Origin: Ustulina deusta | Lineage: Eukaryota > Ascomycota > Sordariomycetes > Xylariales > Xylariaceae | Length of the DNA stretch: 64,000 nt | Assembly: GCA_023159155.1 (NCBI GenBank) | Contig: JAJNNX010000007.1 | Location: 1,240,001 to 1,304,000, forward strand | Reading direction: 5' to 3' | Shown: positions 23,646 through 36,493 of the stretch, one piece after another | Position numbering within the stretch: position 1 is the stretch's first letter | Layout of the letters: each line of letters starts with the position of its first letter | Translations under genes and position numbers: made by a program | Notes under the pieces: generated by a model | Databases searched by the model: none | The model's input: only the letters and a program-made list of their open reading frames with translations | What the model was told of the DNA's origin: nothing

Positions 23646-26600
23646 CACATCCGGTGCTCGGCAGCCATGGGTTTGCCAATGCCAATGCTGCATGGACCGA
23701 AATCCATGTCCGCAAACTCGTCAAAGCCACAGCCTTGCCTGATTGCTTGCAGCTCACGACAATCGCCATCCAATGAGACGGCCGAGATCCGGTCATCATT
23801 GATGCCAGCGTGAGGATTGATCTTGGTCGGCGCTTACCTGCTCGATTCGACACGTTTTGTTCTGTCGGCAATTCGGTTGCGTCGATGGGTTGATGGGGTT
23901 GATCGAAGTTCGGTCCCTTGGTTGCTTACCGGCTCTGTCTGTCTCTCGCTGTGTCTCTCCATGCGTGGCTGCGACCCGGCATACTCAGTACCGAATGTCG
24001 AACTGTAACGGTTTCCGGGTTGAAAAGACGCATGGCTCTACCCAGCGCAGTCGATATTGTAGGTATAGCATAGGTAAGTAGGTTAGGTACCTAGTCCTTT
24101 GCACGGCATTCTATTATGCTAGGTACGTCGGTAAGCAGTCAAGTTATTCCCCATTTGTCAATCCGGTACAGTGGAGCCACGAGTCCTGATTGGAGCCGTC
24201 GTCCCAACTGAACTCGGGCAACCTATCGTGTCTTAAACAAGGTGTATGCTAGGTGTATACTAAGCCGGTGTAGGTAGACTAGGTAGTTCATATCGTGGGC
24301 CGGCGGCTTCGTTCTCGATCTGATAGGCGGGATGGATCCCCAGGATAGGACCAAAAAACGCCTTAGCATATCTTCTACTTGCACTGCTCGACAGGGGCTA
24401 GCATTTACTCCCGTCTAAACTTGGGTAACGAGACGCGTGATGCCAGCCACGGCTGCTGACTCTGTCAACTCTACTCACCGATCTGTCTGTCCATGAGGTA
24501 CCGAGATCTTCCTCACCGGATAACTTGGGCGGCTAATGGAAGCAGAGGTAACGTTTCCTGTTGTTGCATTTCATCATGGACTTAATGGCTCTGTTATCGC
24601 CTGAAGAACAGATAATCTATGTTTGTCAATCCCGGACATGGTAGAGAGGCTATGACGGTGGGATGATGGCGGATGGGCAATGCGGCAACAACTGATGTCG
24701 ACGACAATTGACGTCGGCGAGCGCTTAGCGGCGTCTCGGTCGCGATGCCATTGGTCTGGCGGGTGCGAGATAGAGTATAGCCGCGATTATTTAACAGGCT
24801 GTACAACTTATATTGGTATATCTGGTCGGAATATTGATTGCCTACTTGCAGTGGTAGCAATGGTAGTACATAGATGGTGTGTGGATGTGAAGGTGGGTGT
24901 GCTAGTGGGTGGTGTCATTGGCGTGGTATATCCATGTGTGTATGCAACACTGATGCATGGTCCGTCTGCACTTCTGCACAGACGAGGCGTGGTGGTGGTC
25001 GCGACAATGGGAGACGAACATCGACGTGCACATGGGACATGGGGCATTGGGGCATGGAGAAGCGTGGGCTGGGATGGGAGAGATGGCGTAGGAGAATCGA
25101 AAAGCTTGTTCGTTCCAAAAATAAATCCCAGGTGCCACATGAGGCTCAAGAGGAGAGGGCTGGCGGATGTACCTCCACGAATACCTACCTAGGTATGGAC
25201 GCGGAAGCGAGATGGAGGGGTAGAGTCGTAGTCGTGCTAATAGTGTAAAGTCGATGGGAGTTCGGGGGGGCAGTGTTGATGTATGAAGCATTCATTCTTG
25301 CAGACTCGGTCTAGCTACCGTACATGGCATATGTACCTACCTACCTATGTTTATATCTGTAGGATGGATATGGAGTATGGTTGACATTGATGGGAGGTTA
25401 GGCCATGTAGGTGTGCAAGTTTGCCGGCGTCTACATTGACAGTCCATGTATCTAGAGATGCATTTCGAGATGGAGAGGGACTGTAGCGGGCGATTAGGTG
25501 CTATACTACCTAAGGTACCTTAGGCAAAGCCCGCGAACGCGTGAGAACCTACCTGCATGCAGCTATCTTAGTTAGATAGGTAGTGGAGTTGTGCTCTACC
25601 TATAGAGGCAACAAGTAGGCATGTCATTAAGAAATGATCTAAACTTGAATAAGGATAAATACCTAGGTACCCACCTACACAGGTAGCTGAATACGGATAC
25701 CGCACGCTACCTAGAAGATCGGCTAACCGGGCTCCATATAATAATGTACCTCCTACCACTTGCAGTATACAATGATTACCGATGTAGCAAAGAAGAGAGA
25801 CAGCCAGAGAACAGCTCTTCTGGAAAGTTGTTGTGAGGAGATATAAAACTGCTTAACTTGTGTTGTAACGCGGACTACCCATTTACCCCGTGACCACAAT
25901 CGTATACTTACCAACTGTGCCTCTTGTTGGCCGAGAACTCCAAGCTCACGGAGAATGACCATTTGAAATATAACATGGTCGTCATTGCAAGAGATTTCAC
26001 TCAGACAAACTGCCGACTTAGATAAATAGACAGCCAATCAAGGCATGCTAGAGGTCTCGAGACAGAAGCCCTGGACAGGACTAGACGTGCAGGTCCTACA
26101 TGTACAGTGGGCTAAGCCACGCCAGGTTCTTGTGTATACGCAGTCAAGCCTAACCCACTGCGGTAGGTACAGTCACCTGTGCCTTTTCACTGCCTTATGG
26201 TACCTGTGCCACATGTACCCTAGGCTAGTATTTTCTTCATGGTAGGTAAGTTGTCGGTCGCCTGCGGGCTGCTCGCGACACACTGTATTCTCTAGCTATA
26301 GGCTAGGTCCTTCGGTACGGCTTTAGTGGGTTGGGTGCGCACAAAATGCCAGATGAGTGATAGATACAGGAGCCTTGGCCTTATAATACAGTGCCGATAG
26401 ATAGACTTGGCGGACTTGCAGGCCGAGCTTCAACCAATCATATCACGGGTTCTCTCGGTCCCCTGTCCGAGGCCCCGTCGTTTTAACAGCGACAATGCGA
26501 AAAAGACGGAGAGAGCTGGGTACTCCCATCTTTGCCAGACAGTCTCCTCGGATTCATGTATCATGTTCAAAATCTCCAACAAAGTTCTCCCAAAGCCTTT

Positions 26601-27819
26601 TCTGGCACACTGCCTGTCCGCTTGCCTGCCTGCCTATCTCGCTTCCTTTCTCTCTCCTCTCTCTCCCTCTCTCTCTGTCTCTCACTCTCGCGCTCGCTCT
26701 CACCCACACCCGCATAAACCCACTCTTCCGCACACCGACCGCACTGCACCACATACACACTACAAAAAGGCGGTCGTCGTAAGAAGAAGAAAAAAAAGGT
26801 GGTGAACACGATCTCTTCTATTTCTATTATTAGAACCAACCCACGCCAGATTCAGCCCCATCGTCCCTGCAAGTCAAGAAACACGATGCAGTAATTGGAT
26901 CGAATTGTGTTCTATTCTGCTTGTTGTCTTGTACAGTATTGTGCAGTCTATTCTATTCTGTATCCCCATCCCATGTATCGTTGCATCATTGCGAAGAATA
27001 CACTGTGACCTGCGATTCGTTGTTCACCCAACCCGCACCCGCATACGCACATGAGAACTTGGTGTTGAACTGACTATATACATCCCCCATAGACTTCCTC
27101 ATGTAGGTACCTGCCACTGCCACTACCGCTCCCTACTACACCACTCCCTATCTTTCTTACTCAAGTACTTACTTGCCTTATAGTCCACCTAACGCCTGTC
27201 TTATCCACTATAACTAAAGCTGTACCTACTTACCTGCTCTATACCTTGCCTTGCTTATTTACCTCGACATCTCTGCATTCCTGCTCTTCTGTGGATATCC
27301 CCGGATTGATATAATCACCCTTCACCCCGTCCACCATCTCATCCAGCCTCTTCACGCCGTTTCACACTCCGACTTCGACAATCTTTATTCCCTTCGCTTC
27401 CCCCCTCGCTAGCCGGCGCCTCGTTCCGCCTCCGTCTCCCATCCCGGCCAGAATTGTCGTTTTCCAGCCATTCTTGTATAAAATTTCGTCTTTCTCTGCC
27501 GCTGTGTTCCCTCCTTCGTCCCTCGTGCTCGATTGTCTCTCCAATTGTGTCTGTTCGCCTTGTCGACCTTCGTGCCCCCCCTCCCGCATATATATCGACA
27601 GCGCCTGGTCCCGACCCGGCTTCTTCTTAGCCTGAAACCACCCCTTTTTGCCACGCTGGATGACCACGCCTCCCTCTCCCACCCGCCATCGGCCAGCCTC
27701 AGCACCGCGATCCGAACGAACAGTCGCGTAAAGGGGCGCCCGACCACCTGTGCACCCTCAACTTCATTGGCTTTTCGTACCGTCTCGTTGGCGCTCGCCC
27801 ATAGTTCTTCTTTTTCGAC
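23646..27819. other. Gene desert part 2, leading to the RLM1-like gene
   Basis: About 4.2 kb without a supported gene. GT/GGTG-rich sequence at about 24850-25110 yields long Val/Gly ORFs that look like composition artefacts. TAGGTA/TACCTA words are common at 24060-24300 and 25180-25720. A CT-rich tract lies at 26640-26700. The last ~450 bp before the MADS gene are pyrimidine-rich and probably 5' leader. Confidence 0.5.
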
Positions 27820-29897
27820 ATGGGACGCAGAAAGATTGAGATCAAGCCGATCAAGGATGACAGGAATCGCTCTGTGTAAGCAGATCAGCCCAGTCCCAGC
27901 TCCTCTCCTGTCCCTATCCTATCTCCCCTATTGCTGTATCGTGTGCTCTGCTCCGCTCTGCTTTGCTTTGCTATGCGATGCCACGCGATGCGATGCAGTG
28001 TCATGTGACTCAACTAACGCATGTACTCGATAGCACCTTTTTGAAGCGGAAAGGTGGCCTGTTCAAGAAGGCTCACGAGCTGTCCGTGCTCTGTTCCGTC
28101 GATGTCGCCGTTTTCATCTTCAGCAATAACAAGAAGCTCCACGAATATTCCTCAAGCGATATGCGAGACCTCATCACAAGATACACATATGTTCGTGGCA
28201 ACTTCCCCTGACACCACCCCCTTTTTTCTTTTTCTTTCCTTCTACCCCTTTTTGGCATGCACTGATGGGAATACATGATGTAGCATGGTGGCCCAAACGA
28301 GCACAAAGGACCTGGCGACTTCAATGGCGGCGACGACGATGAAGACGAGGATATCGAGGGGACGCCTCCCCACGGCCACGAGGGTTCCGTCGAACCTCAG
28401 ATGATGCCCCCACACTTCCAGGGCCAGCCTTCCTTCCCGCACTTGAGGCATCACACCCCATCAGCTTCTCCTCCCATCAACGCAATGCCGTTTGGGCCGA
28501 GAGGCCACACTCCCCAGCCGCAGATGGTTCCCCGCCCATCATCGCGCAACGACCGACGTCCTCCGAACGTGTCCCAGGCCGGTGGCGCTCCAGGCCCCCA
28601 ATCGGTTAATGGATACACCTATATGCCACAGCCCGCCGCCATCTACAACCACCAACCCCAGCCCCAGCCTTCGCTGCAGCATGGACCGCCACCCGCACCG
28701 GCGCAATACCAGTATGCCACTGTAACGCACCAACCTCAGATCCCCGCGTACATAGAAGACGCGCGTCGCTCATCTAGCACCCCTAACTATCCACCTCCGC
28801 AAGCGCCGGCACGGCCTCCGCCTCAGCCTTCGCCGCCTCAACTCCACATCCAACAGCTGCCTCCTCAACCCGTGCCACACATGTCCCCCCCTCAGCCGTC
28901 ACACCAGCATCTCGAGGTTCCTCAGAAACATCCGCACATACAGCCGCACCACATCCCAGAACCCCCGACACAAGCGCTTGCACCCATGGACCCGCCCAAA
29001 TCGGAACGGATACATGACCGTTCCGCTCAACCTGGTCTCGATACATCCACCATTAGGAGGCTTCCCCGGGGGAACCAGTCGGGTAGTATCTTCACCCCCA
29101 TCGATAATAACCAATCCATCCTGGACCAACACCTCGATTCATTTCACACTGATGCCCAGTTGAAAGAAGAGGGCAGTAGCCGCGCACAATCAGTTGATAT
29201 TGGCGGCGTATCGCGGATTAAGTCGTCCAATTCGCCGCCCATCCCGCCGCGTGCCAATAGTGGTGCCGGTTTCCCCAAAGCTCGCGGTTCCGTATCGACT
29301 ATTCCTGAGGGAGGCTTCACACCCCCTTCCCGCTCTAACAGTCTAAAGATGGACGGTGCTTCAAGACCTCGGCTGCGGGTACAAATCCCAGATGAGGCTT
29401 CTGATGCCGGCAGCAACGCCGGAGAGCCAGCTACGAATTCCCCCCGGGTTACAGCAGATGCGTCTGCTCAGCCTGCTCGGCGCAATGGGGCTGATGCTCC
29501 CAGGCTACCCCCACCGTCTCCGTCGGCAACGTCGATACTTTCCGCAGGTGCTACGGGCCCTCCGAATCCATTCGCCAGGCCAGCTCTCCAAACTCACAAT
29601 ACGGGCATGATCATCGATACACCAGTCTCAGCGCTCCCTTCACGATTCCTCAACAACGAGTTTCTGCCTAGCCCTAGCAGTTTCTACCCCGAGTGGAATT
29701 TTAGAGGTGATAACAGCAACACACTGCCGAGTCCTCTGAATTTCGCTACCCCCATTGCCGGGTCCGGGCCCTCCTTTCTGAGGGATGACAGTGGGCCAAG
29801 CATACCAAAGAGGAAAAGCCCCGACATCAGTACAGCCGGTCCCCATTCCGACGGTCATGAAGGCTTTGAACCTAAGCGCATCAAGGTAGACGGCTAG
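27820..29897 (+). CDS. RLM1: MADS-box transcription factor, RLM1/MEF2 type
   Basis: Nuclear transcription factor of the MEF2-like MADS class. Yeast Rlm1 and its mould homologues act below the cell-wall-integrity MAP kinase. Exons are 27820-27875, 28034-28190 and 28284-29897, with introns of 158 and 93 nt, giving 608 residues. The MADS domain fills residues 1-60 ([16 protein letters not shown] and, across intron 1, [19 protein letters not shown]; then [17 protein letters not shown]). Directly after it comes the subfamily extension [14 protein letters not shown]. The rest is low-complexity, rich in Pro, Gln, Ser and His, with several Ser-Pro and Thr-Pro sites suitable for a MAP kinase. A basic nuclear-localisation-like end (EPKRIKVDG) closes it. 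The second intron uses the donor GTTCGT, which is not the strong consensus, but the joined sequence fits the family exactly. Confidence 0.93.
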
Positions 29898-31577
29898 TCA
29901 TCACCCCAGCGAACCCCCCCCCCCTTCCATCCTATACGTGGAACCTTAGTTAATACATTACTTTACCCACTTCCGAGGATGTTTTTCCCACTTCCATCCT
30001 CGGAGCGCTCTCGTGATGGGAGCCAACCTACCACCGTCATCAACACCAGCTGCAAATGTACATGAACCAGAGAGGAAAAGGGGCATTTGATGGCATCGAG
30101 CATTACTTCTCTGGATACGGATATCAACAGCAATTCAGATACCCTTTTCTATTCCTTCTTGTCACATAATATCCTTCGATTCGCTCTAGCGGGTTTCCGT
30201 TCTCTTTTTTACTACGTCATGCAATTTTCTTCGTTTTGAGCATGGCGTGGCGTTTTTATTTTTATTTTATTTTGCGGTGCCCAGCACCTCCATTCATTAC
30301 GGTGTTTGTCCGGACCATTTGACAAGACTTTTATCACTTTAGAGACGGATATGAAGAATGAGTTCATGGGTTTTCGGATGTGGCCTGAAATCGAGAGAGA
30401 AAGGATATGGACTCCAAAGACCACTGGGACGGCGTTTAGGGGGAGGGTCAGATGTGATGTATAGTAACTTGACACCAAACCGAATGCGGGCTTGTCTGGA
30501 TGGCTTCCAAAAGGAATTAATGCATGTTGATTTTACTCGTTGATCATTCAGGTGTATGCGATTTAATACTGCGATGCCTATGTCACGACTTGACGACGTG
30601 TGCAGGGAAGAGGCTTAAACTCGGTTATCAATTCCAACACTATATACCTACATATCTTGGGAGTTTGTTAAGGCATTGAGCATGTTCACCCACACGATCG
30701 CTCAGGATAAGCCCGGTGCCATCCATTGCCGTATGTTTCGCTACGCCGGCCCCCTTTTCAGCTTTCTTCATTGCCCATCTATCTACCCACGCATAACTGG
30801 TCATCTTTCTTGATCCGTGAGATCTCTATCTACGGAGCTGTGTATCGACTCCTCCATCTACTTCCCTCCGTCCCCCTGTATGAATATGCATGCATATCTA
30901 CTTTCTTTCCGATCTACACGTACCTGCTTCCCTTCATATGTAAGTCCACCTGTATAGCCTTTACAGGCCATTCATGCAGTATGTCTATCTTATGCGCAAT
31001 ACTGCCAAATAAAACAACCCACCTCCTCTAACAAACTTTCACGGAAAAGACAAGACGAACACACACCATCGATGTGCGCAGGCAGCTAGGTCCAAAGATT
31101 AGTAAATCCCTACTTACCTACCTATAGGCAGCTGACTCACTACGTTGAGCATCTATAACCAAATCCTCGGCCCGCCTCCCTCTCTCCCTTCCTTCCTCCC
31201 TTTCTGCTTTCCTCCGGCCCGCTCCGCTCCGTCCATGCAATCAATATGCATATAAGGCCGTAGGTCCCGTCCATCCTCCATCTCGGTCTAGACTAGCGTC
31301 CGTGCGCCGCGCCGAGTATCTCTCTATCTATCGAGGATTGGGTCAGCCGAAGCATCTATATATAGCCAGCCACCACCAACCACTCTTATCCGACTCGTGG
31401 GATTCAGTGGTAGAAAACTCCCACTAGCATCTACCTAGATAGTCTGTTTCTTCCTACATACAATCACGAACCAAGGTACTTATGTCTGTCTACCTACCCT
31501 ATCCATTGCCGCCCATGCCACTCACGGCTTCCACATTGAGAACGAGGACGCCCCCGATGAAAGTCGCGGGATTCACC

Positions 31578-31620
<43 letters not shown>
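31578..31620. repeat. (GATA)n tetranucleotide repeat
   Basis: Ten to eleven uninterrupted copies of AGAT/GATA. Confidence 0.97.
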
Positions 31621-31856
31621 AGAAGCCGGCAAACGTCGATTAACTGAGACGAGAACGAGAGGGGAAGACGAATATTAAGAATGATAATAATAACACACTA
31701 CACAGCCAACGCAGCCTGTCAAATACCTAATATTGAAGTTCCATTGCTCCTGGGATAAATGAATATATCTTCGGAATATTCCTACTATTTATTCCCCTTG
31801 TCTCGCTTCCTCGTGGGCTAGTACTCAGACATACTTATCTTTATAACTTACCATCG

Positions 31857-31893
31857 CCCTCTCCCTCTCCCTCTCCCTCTCCCTCTCCCTCTC
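31857..31893. repeat. (CTCTCC)n hexanucleotide repeat
   Basis: About six copies of a CTCTCC unit, uninterrupted. Confidence 0.96.
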
Positions 31894-33076
31894 ATCGCCT
31901 CCAGAATTCTCTACATACCAACAAAGACAGTGTCCACAAACGGAAGAAAATAGCGTGACCCAATGAAACCAGAAACAGTAAACGGCAAATATTCCTGACC
32001 TTGTCTATGTCTTATTAATATATCCGATAAGCACACGCATCGTCTAAGATCACAACCAACGGCTTGGGTTACGTTGAACCGCACCTAGTAACATACGACT
32101 CAGACACGTCGAGTAGACACATCACACATGACACGCCTTCCCATGACTGGATCAAAGCTTCGCCCTGGTCACATTCCCACGAGCCAACGACTTGGGGGAA
32201 AAGGGGGTACATCTTTCGCAACCACATTATCAATTAATCAATCGACCACTCGCTATTCACCAGTTGATCCGAGTACGTTCTTCCTCGCCCTGCAATACCA
32301 CCAGGAACGGTCTACACAGTACAATCTTCTTGTCTCGTCTCGTTTCGTCTCTTCTCTTCTCTTCCCCAGTCCTCTCTTCCCCATCTATCTATCAACCACT
32401 CAATTGTCGATCCATGTATTACCACCCCTTCACGTCTCGAAAATCCACACACACATACACAGACACACATGCGTTATCCGTGATTCCAACCAATAGACGA
32501 ATGATCAAATTATCTTACGTCATCTCCCCGATTAAGTTCCACGATGGTGCAAGAAGATTGAGTCGATAGCCAAAAGCTATCACCATTTTCCAGAGTTTGT
32601 TACTGTCCAGCTGGCTAGAAACCGACATTGAGGAAAAAGGGTGAGGGAAAAAAAAAACCCCCCCTATGGGGAGAGGGAATCGAAAAAGAAAATCAAGGCA
32701 GTGGAAAAAAAGGGGTAAAAAAACTCCGAAAACTCCGGACCGCGAGCTCGACTGGCAACGCCCGACGTTTGTCGAGCGGTAAGATGGTGGTATAATGCAA
32801 TCTTGTCTTTACCTTCCGATATTTTTCGATCTAGTGGTATCATCGACAGCTGAAAAAGAAGATTCAAGATGAAGAGCGAAGAGGTATCTGAAACGTATCG
32901 GGGGTTCGGTTGGTGAATCCGAGACAAACAAGATGTGATATAAACAGATCGGGAAAAAGAAAAGACAGATCTGAATGGAGAAGTGTACTACTGGTGGTGT
33001 CTGAGTTGCAGGATGATGGATCGGTAGTGGCTCCCATCACGCGTGTATCCGTCTACTATGGCCCCATGTACCGCCC

Positions 33077-36000
33077 CTAGCGGCGATTTGCTGGTGGCGG
33101 TGTTCCGGGAGAACTGGTCGCTTCCATGTTACCCGTCAACTCAGCAACACGGGCTTTGATACGGGCCACGCGAGATTCGATGGCTACGACATGTTAGTCT
33201 AGATATAAAAGGCGGCTTCAAATAGGTCAACTTACTCTCTTCGCCGCTGGTTTCGTCATCACCATCTGTGGTCTTGCTGTACCCACCACGGCTCTGCTCC
33301 TCGCTCTGGCGCGCAGCAGCTCGTTCGGCGGCATTCCTCCGGATGGCTGCCCACCGATCCTGTGTTGCGATGACTGGTGAGGGCGCAGCCTCGCCCTCGT
33401 ATTCGACGGGATCGCTTCCGTGACGCGCAATGGGCGGGGGAACAGCATCATCCTCGCTGTCGATATCAGGAGGCACAAACGCTGGCTGATCCGTCAACGG
33501 ACCCTGATCGAATCGCGAGAATTCGTTACGGGCTTCATTGGCGTCTGCTGTGTCGACGCGCGAAAGTTCGTCTTCCGCGGAGGGATCATAAGTGGGCTCG
33601 CGTGCCCTCACAGGGGCTGAAAGCTGGGTAGGTGTCTTGTCGTCTTCTGTGTGTACCGTAGATGTCTCATGGATAGATCCGGTGGCGATCGGCTGAGGAC
33701 GAGGTGTCTCGGGTAGCGGAGATTGAGCACGACTGGACTGGGCTGTCTTAGCCGATTCGGTGGATAAGAAATTGTTCATATCACTCGCAGCATTCTCGGG
33801 AAGCTTAGACTGTCTGTTCTTGTGGCGCCCAAAAAGCTTTCTAAAACCAGTAGTGGTTTTCTTCTCATCCTTGTGGAGTTTCTTGTATTTCTTGCTCTCG
33901 GGGCTAATACTGCCAGGTTTGGGGGAGCCCATTGTCTGGCGAGCAACTTCCATATCGTCTTCTTCGCGTGGCAGGGGAGGTAATGGTGAATCACGGCTAA
34001 CCGGGCCCGGACGCTCGGCCGGGTGGATATCTTCAAGGTTCTTCTGTGGGACGGCCGGTGCTTCGTCCTTCACGGGCATAGGCGACTGTACTCGAGAAGG
34101 CGGGAGAGACACAGACTTTTCGGGAACCTCGGGCGCGCGATTGCTCCCATTTGTCATACTTCCGTTTGTCTCGCTCATTCCATTAAGCTGTCCAAGGCCA
34201 CGTCCAGCATTCATATTGCCAAGATAGGCTTCCCGGATGGTATCCTTGTCATACTTACTGGCCCACTTCATAGCCGGAGAAGCCTCCTTCATTATGACCG
34301 GCTGCAGAGTGAGAACGCTACTGGTCCTCTCTGCTGCTGCATCTGCGTCAGTCCTCCCGCGCCTCTCCGGCAAGTCTTCTCGCTGTTGCTGCTGTTGCCG
34401 CGCACTCAGTTGCTGTGCGGCGGCCTGGATCTTGGCCTGTTGGTCTGGTCCGATGCTGGTCTTGCTAAGGGCACCTCCGGGATTGCTCGGGTTCAGTCGG
34501 GCGCCCCGATCAAAAGCACCTTTGCTCGTTGACTTGCTGCGCGACATTCCTCCTCTCCCACGTCTGGTCCAGCTGAAGAAGCCCTTCTTTTCCGCAATAT
34601 AAGCACCCGCATCAGGCTCAGGCGCAGCTCCCTTGATCATTTCTTCCATGACGAGCCATTTCCCTGAACGAATGGCCGTCTCGACCACCGCACATCTGCC
34701 AAAGGCTGATTTTCGCGCCGCCGTCTCTTCCGGGGCTAGACTACTCATCCATACCCACCAGAAGGCCTCGTCGAGGTCAAATCGCGTGATACTGGCTAGC
34801 TCACCTGGCTCTAGTGGCACCGACTCGAGTCGAGGTCGATGAGATTGCGAACTTCGCTGTCGGATGTTTGTCTCGATGGGGGGCAGGACTTTATCCGGTG
34901 GTAGCAACATGCCAGAGGGTCCCGAGTCGTCCACAAAGCCCGCAGACAAGAAGTCGGCCCACGAGGGAGTTGTCGGTCTTCCCAGATTCATTCCAGACGC
35001 CGGTGTTGTTCGCAATCCTGGGGAATGTGGAAGACTAACCTTGACATATTCGTCGTCTTCCTCCACCTCTTCCAGAGTACCACTAAATCCAATGTCTTCA
35101 AACCGCGACCACGACGCATCGCGTAAACTGGTAGAATGCTTCGAACTGGAGACTTGCGACTGATTCGCCAGCGAGATGGCCTTAAGAACTCTGCGGCATT
35201 CTTCAGTCAGAGCAGTTACTGGGTCTTCGTACTCGGCGAACTCTTGGAGGGTTTTATCCTCCTCGCGATACTGGAAATGGTTCGCCCGACGTAGCAGAGC
35301 AAAAGGCGTCGGCGATACGGTATCGACGATCATGACGACTTTGTAAGTCGACGCAAGCAGGAGAGTGGGCGTTTGCGGAGGGTATTCAGTCTCCTGCAGT
35401 AGCTTCTGCAGGGACATGGGTAGCAGGGAGATAGCGGCACTCTTGGGCTGCTGGGGAGATAGTGATCGGAGATATGCAAAGAACAAATGGCTGGTGGCAT
35501 CAGCGGCGCTGCAAGGTACCCGATCAGTAAGTCAGACTATCATGCAGGATGTAACGATGATTGTAAGGTAATTGCCGTACCGTGACCAGACCTTGTAACC
35601 CCCTTCAAATCCGTCACCGGTATCCTTATGCTCGAAAGCCCACCATGCCGCCATTCGCGAAAGTTTGCGGCCACCAAAACCATTCGCCTTTCCGTGTGCC
35701 GCAATCGCAGAGAGCAGGTCGAAGTAGTCGAAGACTATCTTGGATCGGGCGGCGTTATCGACACTCAAAGGAATGAACGTCGAGAAAGAATCCCGGGCCA
35801 TGTTCGAGTCTGCGGTGGGTTCAATCGTTAGCCAGGGGATTGATTGACTCTACCATTCCCTTGCCGTCGCGACTCATTCCGCTGTGCGCCGGGAGCCTCC
35901 TACCTTGTTCTCCAACCTTAAACAGCTCATAAGCATCCCAACCAACAAGACCACTGGAGATTCTGCTCCAACACCACTTGAGGACATCTGATATGACCTA

Positions 36001-36493
36001 AGAACAAGAACATGCCGATCAGTATGACGGCCTGGCGTCTTCCAGGAAGCGTAACCACATACCATGGGCTCCGTCATGCGCAACTCCTGCTCAAGGGCGG
36101 CTCCATGCATCGCATGACTTTCATCGAAAAAGTGGCGGATAAAGGTGCGAACGGCGCTGGGATTTGACGTCGGGCGAAAGGGCAGCAGGAGAAATGGAAG
36201 ATCGAGACCTAGCAACGGAATTCTTATCAGCCATCTCTACACAGTCCATAGTATGTAGCTTGTGGATGCTTGGACACGGGTCCAGTGAGGCGGGTCATTT
36301 TACCTCGCGCTTTCAGCTCGACGGTGCATCGATTGACCAGGTCTTGCACCTCCTCGGGCTCGACCGACGTGCGCGCATATGCATCCTCCCAGCGCGGTTT
36401 GGCGAGCAATTGAGGGCTTGAATCGGCGTAGCCGTTCTTCTTGGACTTGGGCTTCCCATCCTTGCCCCTTATCCGCGAGAACAGGCCAGGCAT
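33077..36493 (-). CDS. Msb1/Mug8-domain morphogenesis protein
   Basis: Homologue of the yeast Msb1 group, cytoplasmic or cortical proteins linked to Cdc42/Rho signalling and polarised growth. Six exons on the minus strand: 36493-36304, 36208-36063, 35997-35904, 35809-35581, 35508-33236 and 33183-33077. The five GT-AG introns (52-95 nt) all keep the frame, giving 1012 residues. The N-terminal half is the conserved domain: MPGLFSRIRGKDGKPKSKKN, then WEDAYARTSVEPEEVQDL, LDLPFLLLPFRP, VGWDAYELFKVGEQD, GRKLSRMAAWWAFEHKD and SHLFFAYLRSLSP. A WVWMSSL block and RSGKWLVMEEM follow. The C-terminal half is disordered, with a Gln run, many Ser-Pro sites, and a short helix (RVARIKARVAEL) encoded by the last exon. 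Nothing is broken. I leave the symbol blank because orthology to yeast MSB1 is distant. Confidence 0.9.

Larger units (their letters stand above)
29898..33076. other. Intergenic between RLM1-like and Msb1-like genes
   Basis: About 3.2 kb between two convergent genes. No coding sequence is supported. It includes a pyrimidine-rich zone, a GATA array (31578-31620), a CTCTCC array (31857-31893) and short A/G tracts at 32640-32720. Both 3' UTRs should lie at its ends. Confidence 0.55.

Noticed and set aside
24680..25291. Several overlapping long ORFs on both strands
   Set aside because: They arise from GTG/GGT-rich composition. The products are Val/Gly- or Pro/His/Thr-rich with no domain and no credible splice structure.
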